Shown here one piece after another: positions 44,399 through 53,652 of a stretch of DNA of 64,000 bases. Numbering within the stretch: position 1 is the first letter of the stretch; every line of letters begins with the position of its first letter. The notes beneath the pieces are model-generated. The model was not told the DNA's origin. It saw nothing but the letters and a program-made list of their open reading frames with translations, and searched no databases. A program made the position numbers and the translations under genes. The DNA comes from a bacterium (GTDB taxonomy: Bacteria; Verrucomicrobiota; Kiritimatiellia; CAIKKV01; CAIYGI01), in NCBI GenBank assembly GCA_025360745.1, contig JANYBP010000011.1, positions 44,365-108,364 on the forward strand, given 5' to 3'.

Positions 44399-44473
44399 TG
44401 GAGGGACGGGCTCCGTCCCGTCCGTTCCTCCCGCTCCGGCTGATTCACGGACGACACGGAGGTCGTCCCTCCA
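44399..44473. repeat. Inverted pair of TGGAGG-headed hairpins (BIME-like)
   Basis: Left unit 44400-44424: GGAG, stem GGACGGG / CCCGTCC, loop CTCCGT. Right unit 44472-44448 on the minus strand: GGAG, stem GGACGAC / GTCGTCC, same loop. The right unit is identical over 25 bases to 59478-59502. Confidence 0.9.
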
Positions 44474-44534
44474 AATCCGATCTGCGCCTTCTGCGTTGCT
44501 TTCCACTTGCAGCGACTGGTTCGTGACAGTCACG

Positions 44535-44626
44535 GCCACCTGCTGCTACTCTGCGAAGTAGCACTTCGCTACGTAGCACGAGCGCAGGCAGGCGGCTACG
44601 CCCGTCTCGCGCTCCGTTTCATCCTT
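44535..44626 (+). repeat. Dispersed repeat with GCGAAGT palindrome, copy 2
   Basis: Contains the perfect hairpin GCGAAGT-AGC-ACTTCGC and the flanks CCACCTGCTGCTACT and CTACGTAGCACGAGCG. It aligns in inverted orientation with 23710-23800 and ends at the thiG stop codon. Confidence 0.85.
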
Positions 44627-45401
44627 ATTCCCGCGTAAAATCGGTCAGCGGACTGGTGGGCACGGCCGTGGCGCTGCGACCCATGAGCCCGGCGTGAAAG
44701 GCGGCGCGTCCGGCCCGCGCCGCCAGCGCGAAGGCGGCGGCCATGGCGGGCGGGTCGCCAGCGGCGGCGATCGCGCTGTTGACGAGCACGGCGGCGCAGC
44801 CCATTTCGAGCGCGGCGGCGGCGTCGGAGGGCGACCGCAGGCCGGCGTCCACAATCACCGGGATGCCGCTGTTGTGCACGATCAGGCGCAGCATCTCGAC
44901 CGTGGCGAGCCCGCCGCCGGTCCCGATGCCGGCGCCGAGCGGCATGACGGCCGCGCAGCCCACATCCTCCAGGCGCTTGGCCAGAACCGGGTCGGCCGGC
45001 ATGTAGGGCAGCACGATGAAGCCCTCCTTCACCAGTTCGCGGGCGGCGGTGTAGGTTTCGATCGGGTCGGGCATCAGGTGGTGGGGATTGGGATGAATCT
45101 CGACCTTCACGAAGGGGCTGCCGCAAAGTTCACGGGCGAGCTGCGCCGCCTGGATGGCTTCGCGGGCATCGCGGGCGCCGGAGGTGTTGGGCGCCAGCGT
45201 GACCCCCATGGCGAGCAGGGGCGCGAGCAGGTCGTCGCCCGGACGGTCGCGATTGAATCGCCGCAGCGCCACGGTCACCAGTTGCGCGCCGGACGCGGCC
45301 ACGGCGCGGCGCATGGTTTCATTGTCCGAAAATTTACCCGTGCCGAGCAAAAGCCGGGAGTCAAAACTGTGACCGCCCAGCACCAGTGTATCGTTGATCA
45401 T
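44625..45401 (-). CDS. thiG: Thiazole synthase ThiG
   Basis: A 258-residue TIM-barrel enzyme forming the thiazole phosphate of thiamine from deoxyxylulose phosphate, dehydroglycine and ThiS thiocarboxylate. Motifs: [19 protein letters not shown] at the N-terminus, [16 protein letters not shown] with the Schiff-base lysine, [13 protein letters not shown] and [21 protein letters not shown]. The frame is open a further 25 codons, but the conserved start is [10 protein letters not shown] at 45401. No thiS, thiF or thiH is adjacent. Its 3' end abuts a dispersed repeat. Confidence 0.95.
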   Translation of the reverse strand: MINDTLVLGGHSFDSRLLLGTGKFSDNETMRRAVAASGAQLVTVALRRFNRDRPGDDLLAPLLAMGVTLAPNTSGARDAREAIQAAQLARELCGSPFVKVEIHPNPHHLMPDPIETYTAARELVKEGFIVLPYMPADPVLAKRLEDVGCAAVMPLGAGIGTGGGLATVEMLRLIVHNSGIPVIVDAGLRSPSDAAAALEMGCAAVLVNSAIAAAGDPPAMAAAFALAARAGRAAFHAGLMGRSATAVPTSPLTDFTRE

Positions 45402-45517
45402 GTTTCCAGTCCGTCGCGCCGCGGGAAGCGTCGCAAGCGCGGTTTTAGTATGCGGCAGAGCTGACGGGATTGTCAAACGAAGGGCGGGACATCATCTCGG
45501 TGACGCCGGTAGGTGTT

Positions 45518-45570
45518 CCGTGGTGCAAGCGTCCCGTTTGCACGGCGCAAGCCGGAGGCATGCGCCACGG
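45518..45570. repeat. Nested palindrome between thiG and the AraC gene
   Basis: An outer stem CCGTGG / CCACGG (45518-45523 and 45565-45570) encloses GTGCAA / TTGCAC and GCGCA / TGCGC. It looks like another REP-type element; no second copy was found in this window. Confidence 0.5.
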
Positions 45571-45602
45571 GGCCAGGCATTGATCAATTCCTGGCGGGAA
45601 GT

Positions 45603-46847
45603 TCAAGCCGGCTGCCTGGCGGCCGGCGCGCGCAGCGAACCGCGGGTCAGCAGGCCGCGCCGGAAGCGCGCCGGGGTCAGTCCGGTATGTTTGCGAAACT
45701 GTTCGATGAAGTAGCTCTGGTCGGTGTATCCAACCTCGTAGGCGATCTCGGTGCAGGGTTTTTCGCTGTGTTCCAGCAGGCGCTGGGCGGCCTGAACGCG
45801 GGCCAGACGGATCAGTTGGAGGACGGTCTTGCCGGTGTGCTGGCGGACCAGGTGATCCAGCCGCCAGGTGCTGACTCCCGCGGCGGCGGCGGCGGCGCTT
45901 AGCGGCAGGCGTTTGTGGTAGTTGTGTGCGATGTAGTCCAGGGCCTGGCTGACATGCGCATTGGTGCGGTTGAAGGCCTGCAGATAGATGCCGTCCATGA
46001 AATCGTCGAGCGCCTCCGTCAGCACACGGCAGAGCGACTCGAAGTCGCGGGCCCGGATCAGCCGCTCGGTCCAGACATGCGTGCGGCGGATCAGCGGTTC
46101 CAGAATCGGGCTGTCTTCCACGGCCGCCCTGGTCAGGTAGCCCATCAGCTCGATGATGCGCGCCCGCAGGACTGGGAGTTTTGGCGCGCTCAGGTAAAGA
46201 GCGCCCAGCGTGTCGTTGAGCACCCGCCGCGCCCCCGGGCGGTCGCCAGCGCGGATCATCGAGAGCAGCATGCGCTCCTTTTCGAAGGAATAGGCGGCCG
46301 CCTGTCCCAGCCGCTGCTGTTCCTCCACGGCCTCGGCGATCTGCCGTTGCTGCCGCAGGCGCAACCGGTTCGCCTCCATCAGTTCCGGCTTCCACCCGCT
46401 GATCTGGTAAAAGCTGTGCTGTAGCGTCTCGGCCGCGTGGTTGATTTGCGCTCGGGACCAGACCTGGGTCTGCGCCAGCGGCCGCCGCATTTCCGCCGCC
46501 GCCAGGCCGAAGGACTCCAGTTCCGCGGCGATGGCGGCTGGATCGGGTCCGTCCTCGGCGCAAAGCACGGCTTCGCCCAGCAAGCCGCCCTGCACCAGAC
46601 CGCGGTCCTCCAGCGCCACCACCCAGCTCGTCAACGCGCCCGCCAGCGTAAAGACATGCGGTTGTCCGCAGTTCAGGCTTTCGTGCAGGGCGTAGGCGCG
46701 CAGACGCCGGATGCGGGCCGAGGCCCCGGTCCAGTCGTGGGCGTCCGTCGTGCGGCCGGCCACATCCAGCAGCATGGTCCGGATTCCCAGACCGCGGCGG
46801 CCTTCGCGGGAGACGGCCAGTAAAATACGTTGTGACAATAATGCCAT
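45603..46847 (-). CDS. AraC-family regulator, probably with a PocR-like sensor
   Basis: A 414-residue regulator. The C-terminus is an AraC double helix-turn-helix: LPLSAAAAAAGVSTWRLDHLVRQHTGKTV and CTEIAYEVGYTDQSYFIEQFRKHTGLTPARFR. The N-terminal part (LGIRTMLLDVAGRTTDAHDW to LESLNCGQPHVF-like residues) resembles PocR-type ligand-binding regions, which often sit beside corrinoid methyltransferase genes. It is divergent from the corrinoid protein across 227 bp, so it probably controls that gene. The open frame runs 39 codons further upstream; MALLSQRILLAV is the likelier start. Confidence 0.85.
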   Translation of the reverse strand: MALLSQRILLAVSREGRRGLGIRTMLLDVAGRTTDAHDWTGASARIRRLRAYALHESLNCGQPHVFTLAGALTSWVVALEDRGLVQGGLLGEAVLCAEDGPDPAAIAAELESFGLAAAEMRRPLAQTQVWSRAQINHAAETLQHSFYQISGWKPELMEANRLRLRQQRQIAEAVEEQQRLGQAAAYSFEKERMLLSMIRAGDRPGARRVLNDTLGALYLSAPKLPVLRARIIELMGYLTRAAVEDSPILEPLIRRTHVWTERLIRARDFESLCRVLTEALDDFMDGIYLQAFNRTNAHVSQALDYIAHNYHKRLPLSAAAAAAGVSTWRLDHLVRQHTGKTVLQLIRLARVQAAQRLLEHSEKPCTEIAYEVGYTDQSYFIEQFRKHTGLTPARFRRGLLTRGSLRAPAARQPA

Positions 46848-47074
46848 AAATTGAGCTGTCCGATTGGCCGGACAAAGCGGAAGTATGCGGGTAAAGCTGG
46901 CATAGTCAAGCCGGTTGGCTCGATCGCCGGGCAAATTAATAGCACAAAGCAGCAAGAATACCATATTTTAATCCAGAAACGGCCTATCGGCAATGCTCCC
47001 GCCGGCGTTAGATTGGGCGCGCTTTCGACGACGAAAGGTTCGTCGCCGCAACCTACAGCGGGAGATTCCGAATC

Positions 47075-47707
47075 ATGACGATTATCGAACAGATCAAAGA
47101 GAACCTGATGAAGGGCAAGGCCAAGGATGTCAAGGAGCAGGTGGAGCAGGCCATGAAGCAGGGGGCCGCGGCTTCCGATGTCCTGAATCAGGGTTTGCTG
47201 GCCGGCATGAGTATTATCGGCGAAAAGTTCAAGAAGAACGAAGTCTACGTCCCCGAAGTGCTGATCGCGGCGCGCGCTATGAAGGCCGGCATGGAAGTTC
47301 TCAAGCCGGCGCTGGCGGCGGCCAAGGTGCAGCCGCGCGGTGTGGTTGTGATCGGCACGGTCAAGGGCGACCTGCACGATATCGGCAAGAACCTGGTCGG
47401 CATGATGCTCGAAGGCGGCGGTTTCAAGGTGGTGGACGCGGGCATCAATGTCGAACCGGAAAAATTCCTCGAACTCGCGCGCGCCAATAACGCGCAATTG
47501 ATCGGCGTCTCGGCGCTCCTGACGACGACCATGACCAACATGAAGGCGGTCGTCGAGCAGGTGAAGCAGTCCGATCTGGCCGGCAAGGTCAAGGTCATGA
47601 TCGGCGGCGCGCCGTTGACGCAGGCCTTCTGCGACGAGATCCACGCCGACGGTTATTCGCCCGACGCGGCCTCGGCGGCGGACTTGGCGAAGAAGCTGGT
47701 GGCGTAA
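47075..47707 (+). CDS. Corrinoid (B12-binding) methyltransferase protein
   Basis: A 210-residue corrinoid protein of the MtbC/MttC/MtmC type. A four-helix cap (VYVPEVLIAARAMKAGMEVLKP) precedes the Rossmann B12-binding domain with the DxHxxG cobalt-ligand motif at residues 99-104 (GDLHDIGKN), then INVEPEKFLELARANNAQLIGVSALLTTT and VMIGGAPLTQAFCDEI. Such proteins carry a methyl group between a substrate methyltransferase and an acceptor enzyme, but neither is in the window. A CGACGAA-AGG-TTCGTCG hairpin (47029-47045) lies in the leader. A clear terminator follows. Confidence 0.93.
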   Translation: MTIIEQIKENLMKGKAKDVKEQVEQAMKQGAAASDVLNQGLLAGMSIIGEKFKKNEVYVPEVLIAARAMKAGMEVLKPALAAAKVQPRGVVVIGTVKGDLHDIGKNLVGMMLEGGGFKVVDAGINVEPEKFLELARANNAQLIGVSALLTTTMTNMKAVVEQVKQSDLAGKVKVMIGGAPLTQAFCDEIHADGYSPDAASAADLAKKLVA

Positions 47708-47730
47708 GCAGCCCGTATCGGGAAAACACC

Positions 47731-47766
47731 ACGCGCGGGCGCCCTCCAAGGTGTCCGCGCGTTTTT
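47731..47766 (+). terminator. Rho-independent terminator of the corrinoid gene
   Basis: A 12-bp stem, CGCGCGGGCGCC with GGTGTCCGCGCG (two G-U pairs in RNA), a 6-base loop and a TTTTT tail, 24 bp after the stop codon. Confidence 0.88.
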
Positions 47767-47822
47767 GCTTGGTCTGAGCGACGCAGCCTATCAACCTGCA
47801 TCCCATGGGATGCTACCGATTC

Positions 47823-49238
47823 ATGATCGCACTAAACCGCCGCGGCCCCGGCTTTGAGGCCTACCGTATAGACCCGGCCTCCGAGCCCCTGACAGCGGAC
47901 CAGATGAGCAGTGGGCGGCGCTGGATCATTCGTTGTTCGGTAATTTCGATCCTCTTTGGCGCGGGCATCAGCGACCGGGTGATTGCGCTCTTCATTCTGG
48001 GAATTCAGCCCGCCGTCGCCAATTCGACCCTGGCCTTTTTTTTCGCGCTGGGCCCCTTGTTGACGGTGTTGATGGTGGCGACGATTCCGCTGACGACGAT
48101 TTTCGGCAAAAAACGCATCATGGCGCCGTTTTATCTGGCGGACGTGCCGTTCCTGATCCTGTTGGCGATCCTGCCGTCCCTGCATGGCATCCTTTCGCCA
48201 ACCACGCTGGTCGTGATGGTTGCCCTGGCGTTGACGGGTTACGGGGGGTTGCGTTCGCTGGGCATGGCGGGCTGGTTTCCGCTGATCAACGACAATGTTC
48301 CCGACGAGATTCGCGGCCGTTTTTTCGGGCGGCTGCGCACGAGCTGGCAGTTGATGGTCGTGGTTTATACCGCGGCGGTGGGCTGGTTGCTCGGGCACCA
48401 GCCCGCGCTCTGGAAATTTCAGGTGGTCTTCGCGATCGCCGTGGTGACGAATCTGGCGATGACCGGCGGGATCCTGCGCATACCCGAGGCGCCGCTGGCG
48501 CCGCGTGCGGAGGGGCTGACTTTCTGGCGCATGCTGGCCATGCCGTTTCGCGACCGGCCCTATGTCTGCTTTCTGCTTTTCGGACTGCTCTTCAATCTGG
48601 CGGCGGCCATGGCCGGTCCGTTCGCGCTGCTCTGCCTGAAGGGAACCCTCGGCGCGGGCGACAACTTCATCGTCTGGATGGACACCGTGGCTTCGATCGG
48701 CGCGGCCGCCACGCTGCCGCTGAGCGGACGGGTCGTGGACCGTTTCGGCGGCCGCATCGTATTCGCGCTGCTGGTCCCGGCGCTGGCGGCGCTGAATCTG
48801 CTCTGGCTCTTCGCCAACCCGCTGGATCCGCACTGGCGCGCGATCGTGATAGGGTTTTACCTCTTGCAGGGCATCATGCTGTTTGCCATCGGTGTCGGCA
48901 TTACCGACATGATGCTGGGCAGCGCCCGACCGGGGCATCAAAGCGCTTACATCAACATCGCCTTCGTTTTGAATGTTCTGGCGGCCGGGGTGGGGCCCTT
49001 TCTCGGCGCCTGGGTGGCCCGGCTTTTCGCGGGTCTGCATTTGAGCTGGGGCGCGCTGGCGCTGGATGCCAACCGTTCGGTGTTTCTCTGCCGCTTTTTT
49101 TTGATGCTGGGCTCGGTCTGGCTGGTAACCCGCCTGTCGCGCGAACATGGCGGGCGTGTCGGCGAAACCCTGCAGCGTTTTACGACCGAATTATCGAACC
49201 TGCTGCACTGGCGTCCCGTGGGGACGCCGCGACTGTAG
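47823..49238 (+). CDS. Major facilitator superfamily transporter
   Basis: About 471 residues with roughly twelve membrane helices. MFS features include the loop FGKKRIMAPFYLADVPFLIL after helix 2 and VDRFGGRIVFALLVPAL in the second half. The stretch NDNVPDEIRGRFFGRLRTSWQ is common in PVC-group MFS proteins of unassigned substrate. The frame is open from 47805; the ATG at 47823 has GGGATG at suitable distance. It stands alone between the corrinoid terminator and ftsH. Confidence 0.88.
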   Translation: MIALNRRGPGFEAYRIDPASEPLTADQMSSGRRWIIRCSVISILFGAGISDRVIALFILGIQPAVANSTLAFFFALGPLLTVLMVATIPLTTIFGKKRIMAPFYLADVPFLILLAILPSLHGILSPTTLVVMVALALTGYGGLRSLGMAGWFPLINDNVPDEIRGRFFGRLRTSWQLMVVVYTAAVGWLLGHQPALWKFQVVFAIAVVTNLAMTGGILRIPEAPLAPRAEGLTFWRMLAMPFRDRPYVCFLLFGLLFNLAAAMAGPFALLCLKGTLGAGDNFIVWMDTVASIGAAATLPLSGRVVDRFGGRIVFALLVPALAALNLLWLFANPLDPHWRAIVIGFYLLQGIMLFAIGVGITDMMLGSARPGHQSAYINIAFVLNVLAAGVGPFLGAWVARLFAGLHLSWGALALDANRSVFLCRFFLMLGSVWLVTRLSREHGGRVGETLQRFTTELSNLLHWRPVGTPRL

Positions 49239-49333
49239 GAAATAAGCCGCTCTTCGTTGTTGGATTTAGGCGAAGCTTTCGGTAGCATCGTTGACGGAAC
49301 CGTGAACGATGCGGTCCGAACGGAAAAATCATC

Positions 49334-51320
<1,987 letters not shown>

Positions 51321-51331
<11 letters not shown>

Positions 51332-51362
51332 ACAGTGAACGGTGAACAGTGAACGGTGATTC
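51321..51362. repeat. Heptamer array, six units, at the ftsH 3' end
   Basis: GTGAACA twice, GTGAACG, GTGAACA, GTGAACG, GTGATTC in one phase; the ftsH stop is within the second unit. Confidence 0.92.
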
Positions 51363-51366
51363 CGTC

Positions 51367-51394
51367 TTGACATATATACCAACAAGTCTATATT
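51367..51394 (+). promoter_or_regulatory. vapBC promoter, near-leaderless
   Basis: -35 TTGACA (51367-51372), 16-bp spacer, -10 TATATT (51389-51394). The vapB ATG is only 10 bp after the -10, so the transcript would start almost at the start codon. ATATAC and GTCTATA within the spacer form a partial inverted repeat that could be the VapB operator. Confidence 0.75.
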
Positions 51395-51403
51395 CTTAAA
51401 CCC

Positions 51404-51634
51404 ATGAAGACGGCAAAACTATTTAAGAACGGTCAAAGTCAGGCGGTACGGCTGCCCAAAGAATTCAGATTTGAGGGAGTTTCGGTATTCATCCAGCATC
51501 TGGGTGGGGGAGTGCTGCTTGTGCCAAAGCATGATGCTTGGGCCTCGATGTTCGAAGCGACCAAGCGCTTTTCGGATGACTTTATGACTGACCGCGATCA
51601 AGGGGATCAGCCGGAACGGGAGAGTTTGGATTGA
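51404..51634 (+). CDS. vapB: VapB-type antitoxin (AbrB fold)
   Basis: A 76-residue protein beginning MKTAKLFKNGQSQAVRLPKEFRFEG, the standard swapped-hairpin AbrB DNA-binding fold of VapB antitoxins, with a C-terminal toxin-binding tail (FSDDFMTDRDQ). It should neutralise VapC and repress the shared promoter. The stop codon overlaps the vapC start by one base (TGATG). GC is lower than in the neighbouring ftsH and folP, consistent with acquisition. Confidence 0.92.
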   Translation: MKTAKLFKNGQSQAVRLPKEFRFEGVSVFIQHLGGGVLLVPKHDAWASMFEATKRFSDDFMTDRDQGDQPERESLD

Positions 51635-52071
51635 TGCGCTACCTGCTGGATACGAATACCTGCATCTATATCATCAAGCGTTCGTCGCCTGATGTCTACG
51701 ACCGTTTCAAAACCCTTCATATCGGTGACATAGGGGTATCGTCCATAACCTACTGCGAACTTCAATTCGGCGTCGCCAAAAGTTCAAGACCTGATGAAAA
51801 CCAGCTCGCACTTACCGAATTCCTAAGTCCCCTGGAGGTGCGGGATTTCCCGTCCGCGGCCGCCATCGCGTTTGGAAAGATCAGGGCACACCTGCAAAGC
51901 GCCGGAACACCCATTGGCAATTATGACTTGCTGATTGCGGCTCATGCTCTTTATGAAGATTTCACATTGGTCACCAACAATACGGAAGAGTTCAATCGTG
52001 TGCCTGGCCTGAAGCTCGAAAACTGGATCGAACACGGCAAATCCAGAGTGCGCGATAAACCGCGCCGCTGA
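51634..52071 (+). CDS. vapC: VapC toxin, PIN-domain RNase
   Basis: A 145-residue PIN-domain endoribonuclease. The first acidic residue is D6 in MRYLLDTNTCIYI; the others are in SSITYCELQFG, NYDLLIAAHAL and LVTNNTEEFNRVPGLKLENW. These VapC enzymes usually cleave initiator tRNA or other structured RNAs. The ATG at 51634 overlaps the vapB stop. The module sits between ftsH and folP. Confidence 0.94.
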   Translation: MRYLLDTNTCIYIIKRSSPDVYDRFKTLHIGDIGVSSITYCELQFGVAKSSRPDENQLALTEFLSPLEVRDFPSAAAIAFGKIRAHLQSAGTPIGNYDLLIAAHALYEDFTLVTNNTEEFNRVPGLKLENWIEHGKSRVRDKPRR

Positions 52072-52123
52072 TCTGCCGTCTGTTTGTTAACAGCGTCCTA
52101 GTGATTGGGAGATTTTTGACGCG

Positions 52124-53020
52124 ATGCATGCCGACCTGCCATGGAGCTGGCGTTGCCGGGAGCGTACGCTGACCCTTGGGCCGCGGCCGCTGGTGATGGG
52201 TATATTGAACGTGACGCCGGACTCTTTTTCCGATGGCGGACGGTACGCGGACCACGACGCGGCGGTGGCGCGCGGTCTGGAACTGGCGCGCGCGGGCGCC
52301 GATGTGGTGGATATCGGCGGCGAATCCACCCGGCCCGGTTCCGCGGCGGCGCCGGAGGCCGAGGAACTGCGCCGCGTGGCGCCGGTGGTGGAAAAGCTGA
52401 GCCGCGCGCTGGCGGCCCAGGATTGGCCGGGCGGTGCGCCGTTGATTTCGGTGGATACCCGCAAGGCCGGCGTGGCCGCGGCCGCGCTGGAGGCCGGCGC
52501 GGCGATCGTCAACGATGTCTCCGCCCTGCGCGACGATCCGCGTCTGCTGGAGATCGTGCGCGCCGCCGGGGCGGGGGTGGTTTTGATGCACATGCGCGGA
52601 ACGCCGCTTGACATGCAACTGGCGCCGCATTACGAGGATGTGCTGGGCGAGGTCGCCGCATTTTTGCGGGAGCGGGTGGCGTTGCTGTCGGCGGCGGGAC
52701 TGGACCCCGAAACGATGGTGGTGGATCCCGGGTTTGGTTTTGGTAAAACGCTGGAAAATAATCTACAGTTGCTGGCGCGGCTGGCCGCGCTGCGGGACGC
52801 CTGCCAACGGCCGGTCCTGATCGGGGTCTCTCGCAAAATGTTTTTAGGCCGCCTGACCGGACGCGAGACGGGCGGGCGTCTGGCGGCCAGTCTGGCGTGT
52901 GCGGCCTACGCCGTGCGGCGCGGCGCCTCGGTGGTGCGTGTGCATGACGTGGCCGAGACGGTCGATGTGTTGCGGGTGTTCGCCGCCCTGCAGGCGGCGG
53001 AAGGGATGGGCGCAGGATGA
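52124..53020 (+). CDS. folP: Dihydropteroate synthase
   Basis: A 298-residue TIM-barrel enzyme joining p-aminobenzoate to hydroxymethyl-dihydropterin diphosphate in folate synthesis. Motifs: MGILNVTPDSFSDGGRY, VVDIGGESTRPGS, ISVDTRKAGVA, NDVSALRDDP, VVDPGFGFGKTLENNLQLL and LIGVSRKMFLGRLTG. It opens a tight run of overlapping genes that leads to ftsK and pgsA; the next start overlaps its stop by 4 bp. Confidence 0.96.
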   Translation: MHADLPWSWRCRERTLTLGPRPLVMGILNVTPDSFSDGGRYADHDAAVARGLELARAGADVVDIGGESTRPGSAAAPEAEELRRVAPVVEKLSRALAAQDWPGGAPLISVDTRKAGVAAAALEAGAAIVNDVSALRDDPRLLEIVRAAGAGVVLMHMRGTPLDMQLAPHYEDVLGEVAAFLRERVALLSAAGLDPETMVVDPGFGFGKTLENNLQLLARLAALRDACQRPVLIGVSRKMFLGRLTGRETGGRLAASLACAAYAVRRGASVVRVHDVAETVDVLRVFAALQAAEGMGAG

Positions 53021-53652
53021 CAACGATCAAGATGTGCCGGCGGGCTGGTGGCGTGTGGCTGGCGGCTGCTTTGGCGGCGATTTCCCTTGCGCGGGCGGAG
53101 CCGCAATCGCCGCCGCAAAAGACGCCCGCGGCCGGCATGGATGCGCTGCTCACGGGGCGCGATCTGCTGAATCGTGGCCGCTGGATCGAGGCCGTGCGCT
53201 TCTACCGCGTGGCGCTCAAGAGCGCCCAGGAATCCTCCGAGGCGCGCTTCGGGCTGGCCACCGCCCTGACGCAGATCGAGCGCTTTACCGAGGCCATGCC
53301 GCTGCTGGAAGCCCTGCTGCGCGAATACCCGGACAATCCTGCCGTGCTCAACAACCTGGCCTGGATCCTGGCCAAGGCCGACGATCCGGGCCTGCGCGAT
53401 CCGCCGCGGGCGTTGCGGCTGGCGCGCGATGCCGTGCTCGCAGGAGCGTCCGATTTCAACATCTGGAATACCCTGGCCGAAGCCTATCTGGCCAACCGGC
53501 AGCCACAGCGGGCGCTGAGGATCGCGCGCGTGGCGTTGGGCCTGGCCCGCGCCGATGGCGGTGTGCGCGATACAGCCCCGCTGCAGAATTTGCTGCAGCG
53601 CTGCGCCAGGGCGGCCGGTGAACCCGTGGAGGCGCCGGACACCAATGAGTGA
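53017..53652 (+). CDS. Exported TPR protein
   Basis: A 211-residue protein with a signal peptide (RRAGGVWLAAALAAISLARA) and tetratricopeptide repeats: LNRGRWIEAVRFYRVALKSA, ARFGLATALTQIERFTEAMP, AVLNNLAWILAKADDPGLRD and DFNIWNTLAEAYLANRQPQR. Probably a periplasmic scaffold. It overlaps folP by 4 bp and ftsK by 8 bp, so all three are co-translated; its role beside the DNA translocase gene is not known. Confidence 0.87.
   Translation: MTTIKMCRRAGGVWLAAALAAISLARAEPQSPPQKTPAAGMDALLTGRDLLNRGRWIEAVRFYRVALKSAQESSEARFGLATALTQIERFTEAMPLLEALLREYPDNPAVLNNLAWILAKADDPGLRDPPRALRLARDAVLAGASDFNIWNTLAEAYLANRQPQRALRIARVALGLARADGGVRDTAPLQNLLQRCARAAGEPVEAPDTNE

Noticed and set aside
46848..47074. A cobalamin riboswitch upstream of the corrinoid gene
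   Set aside because: No B12-box-like sequence was seen; only a small 7-bp hairpin is present, and the AraC gene offers a simpler explanation for control.
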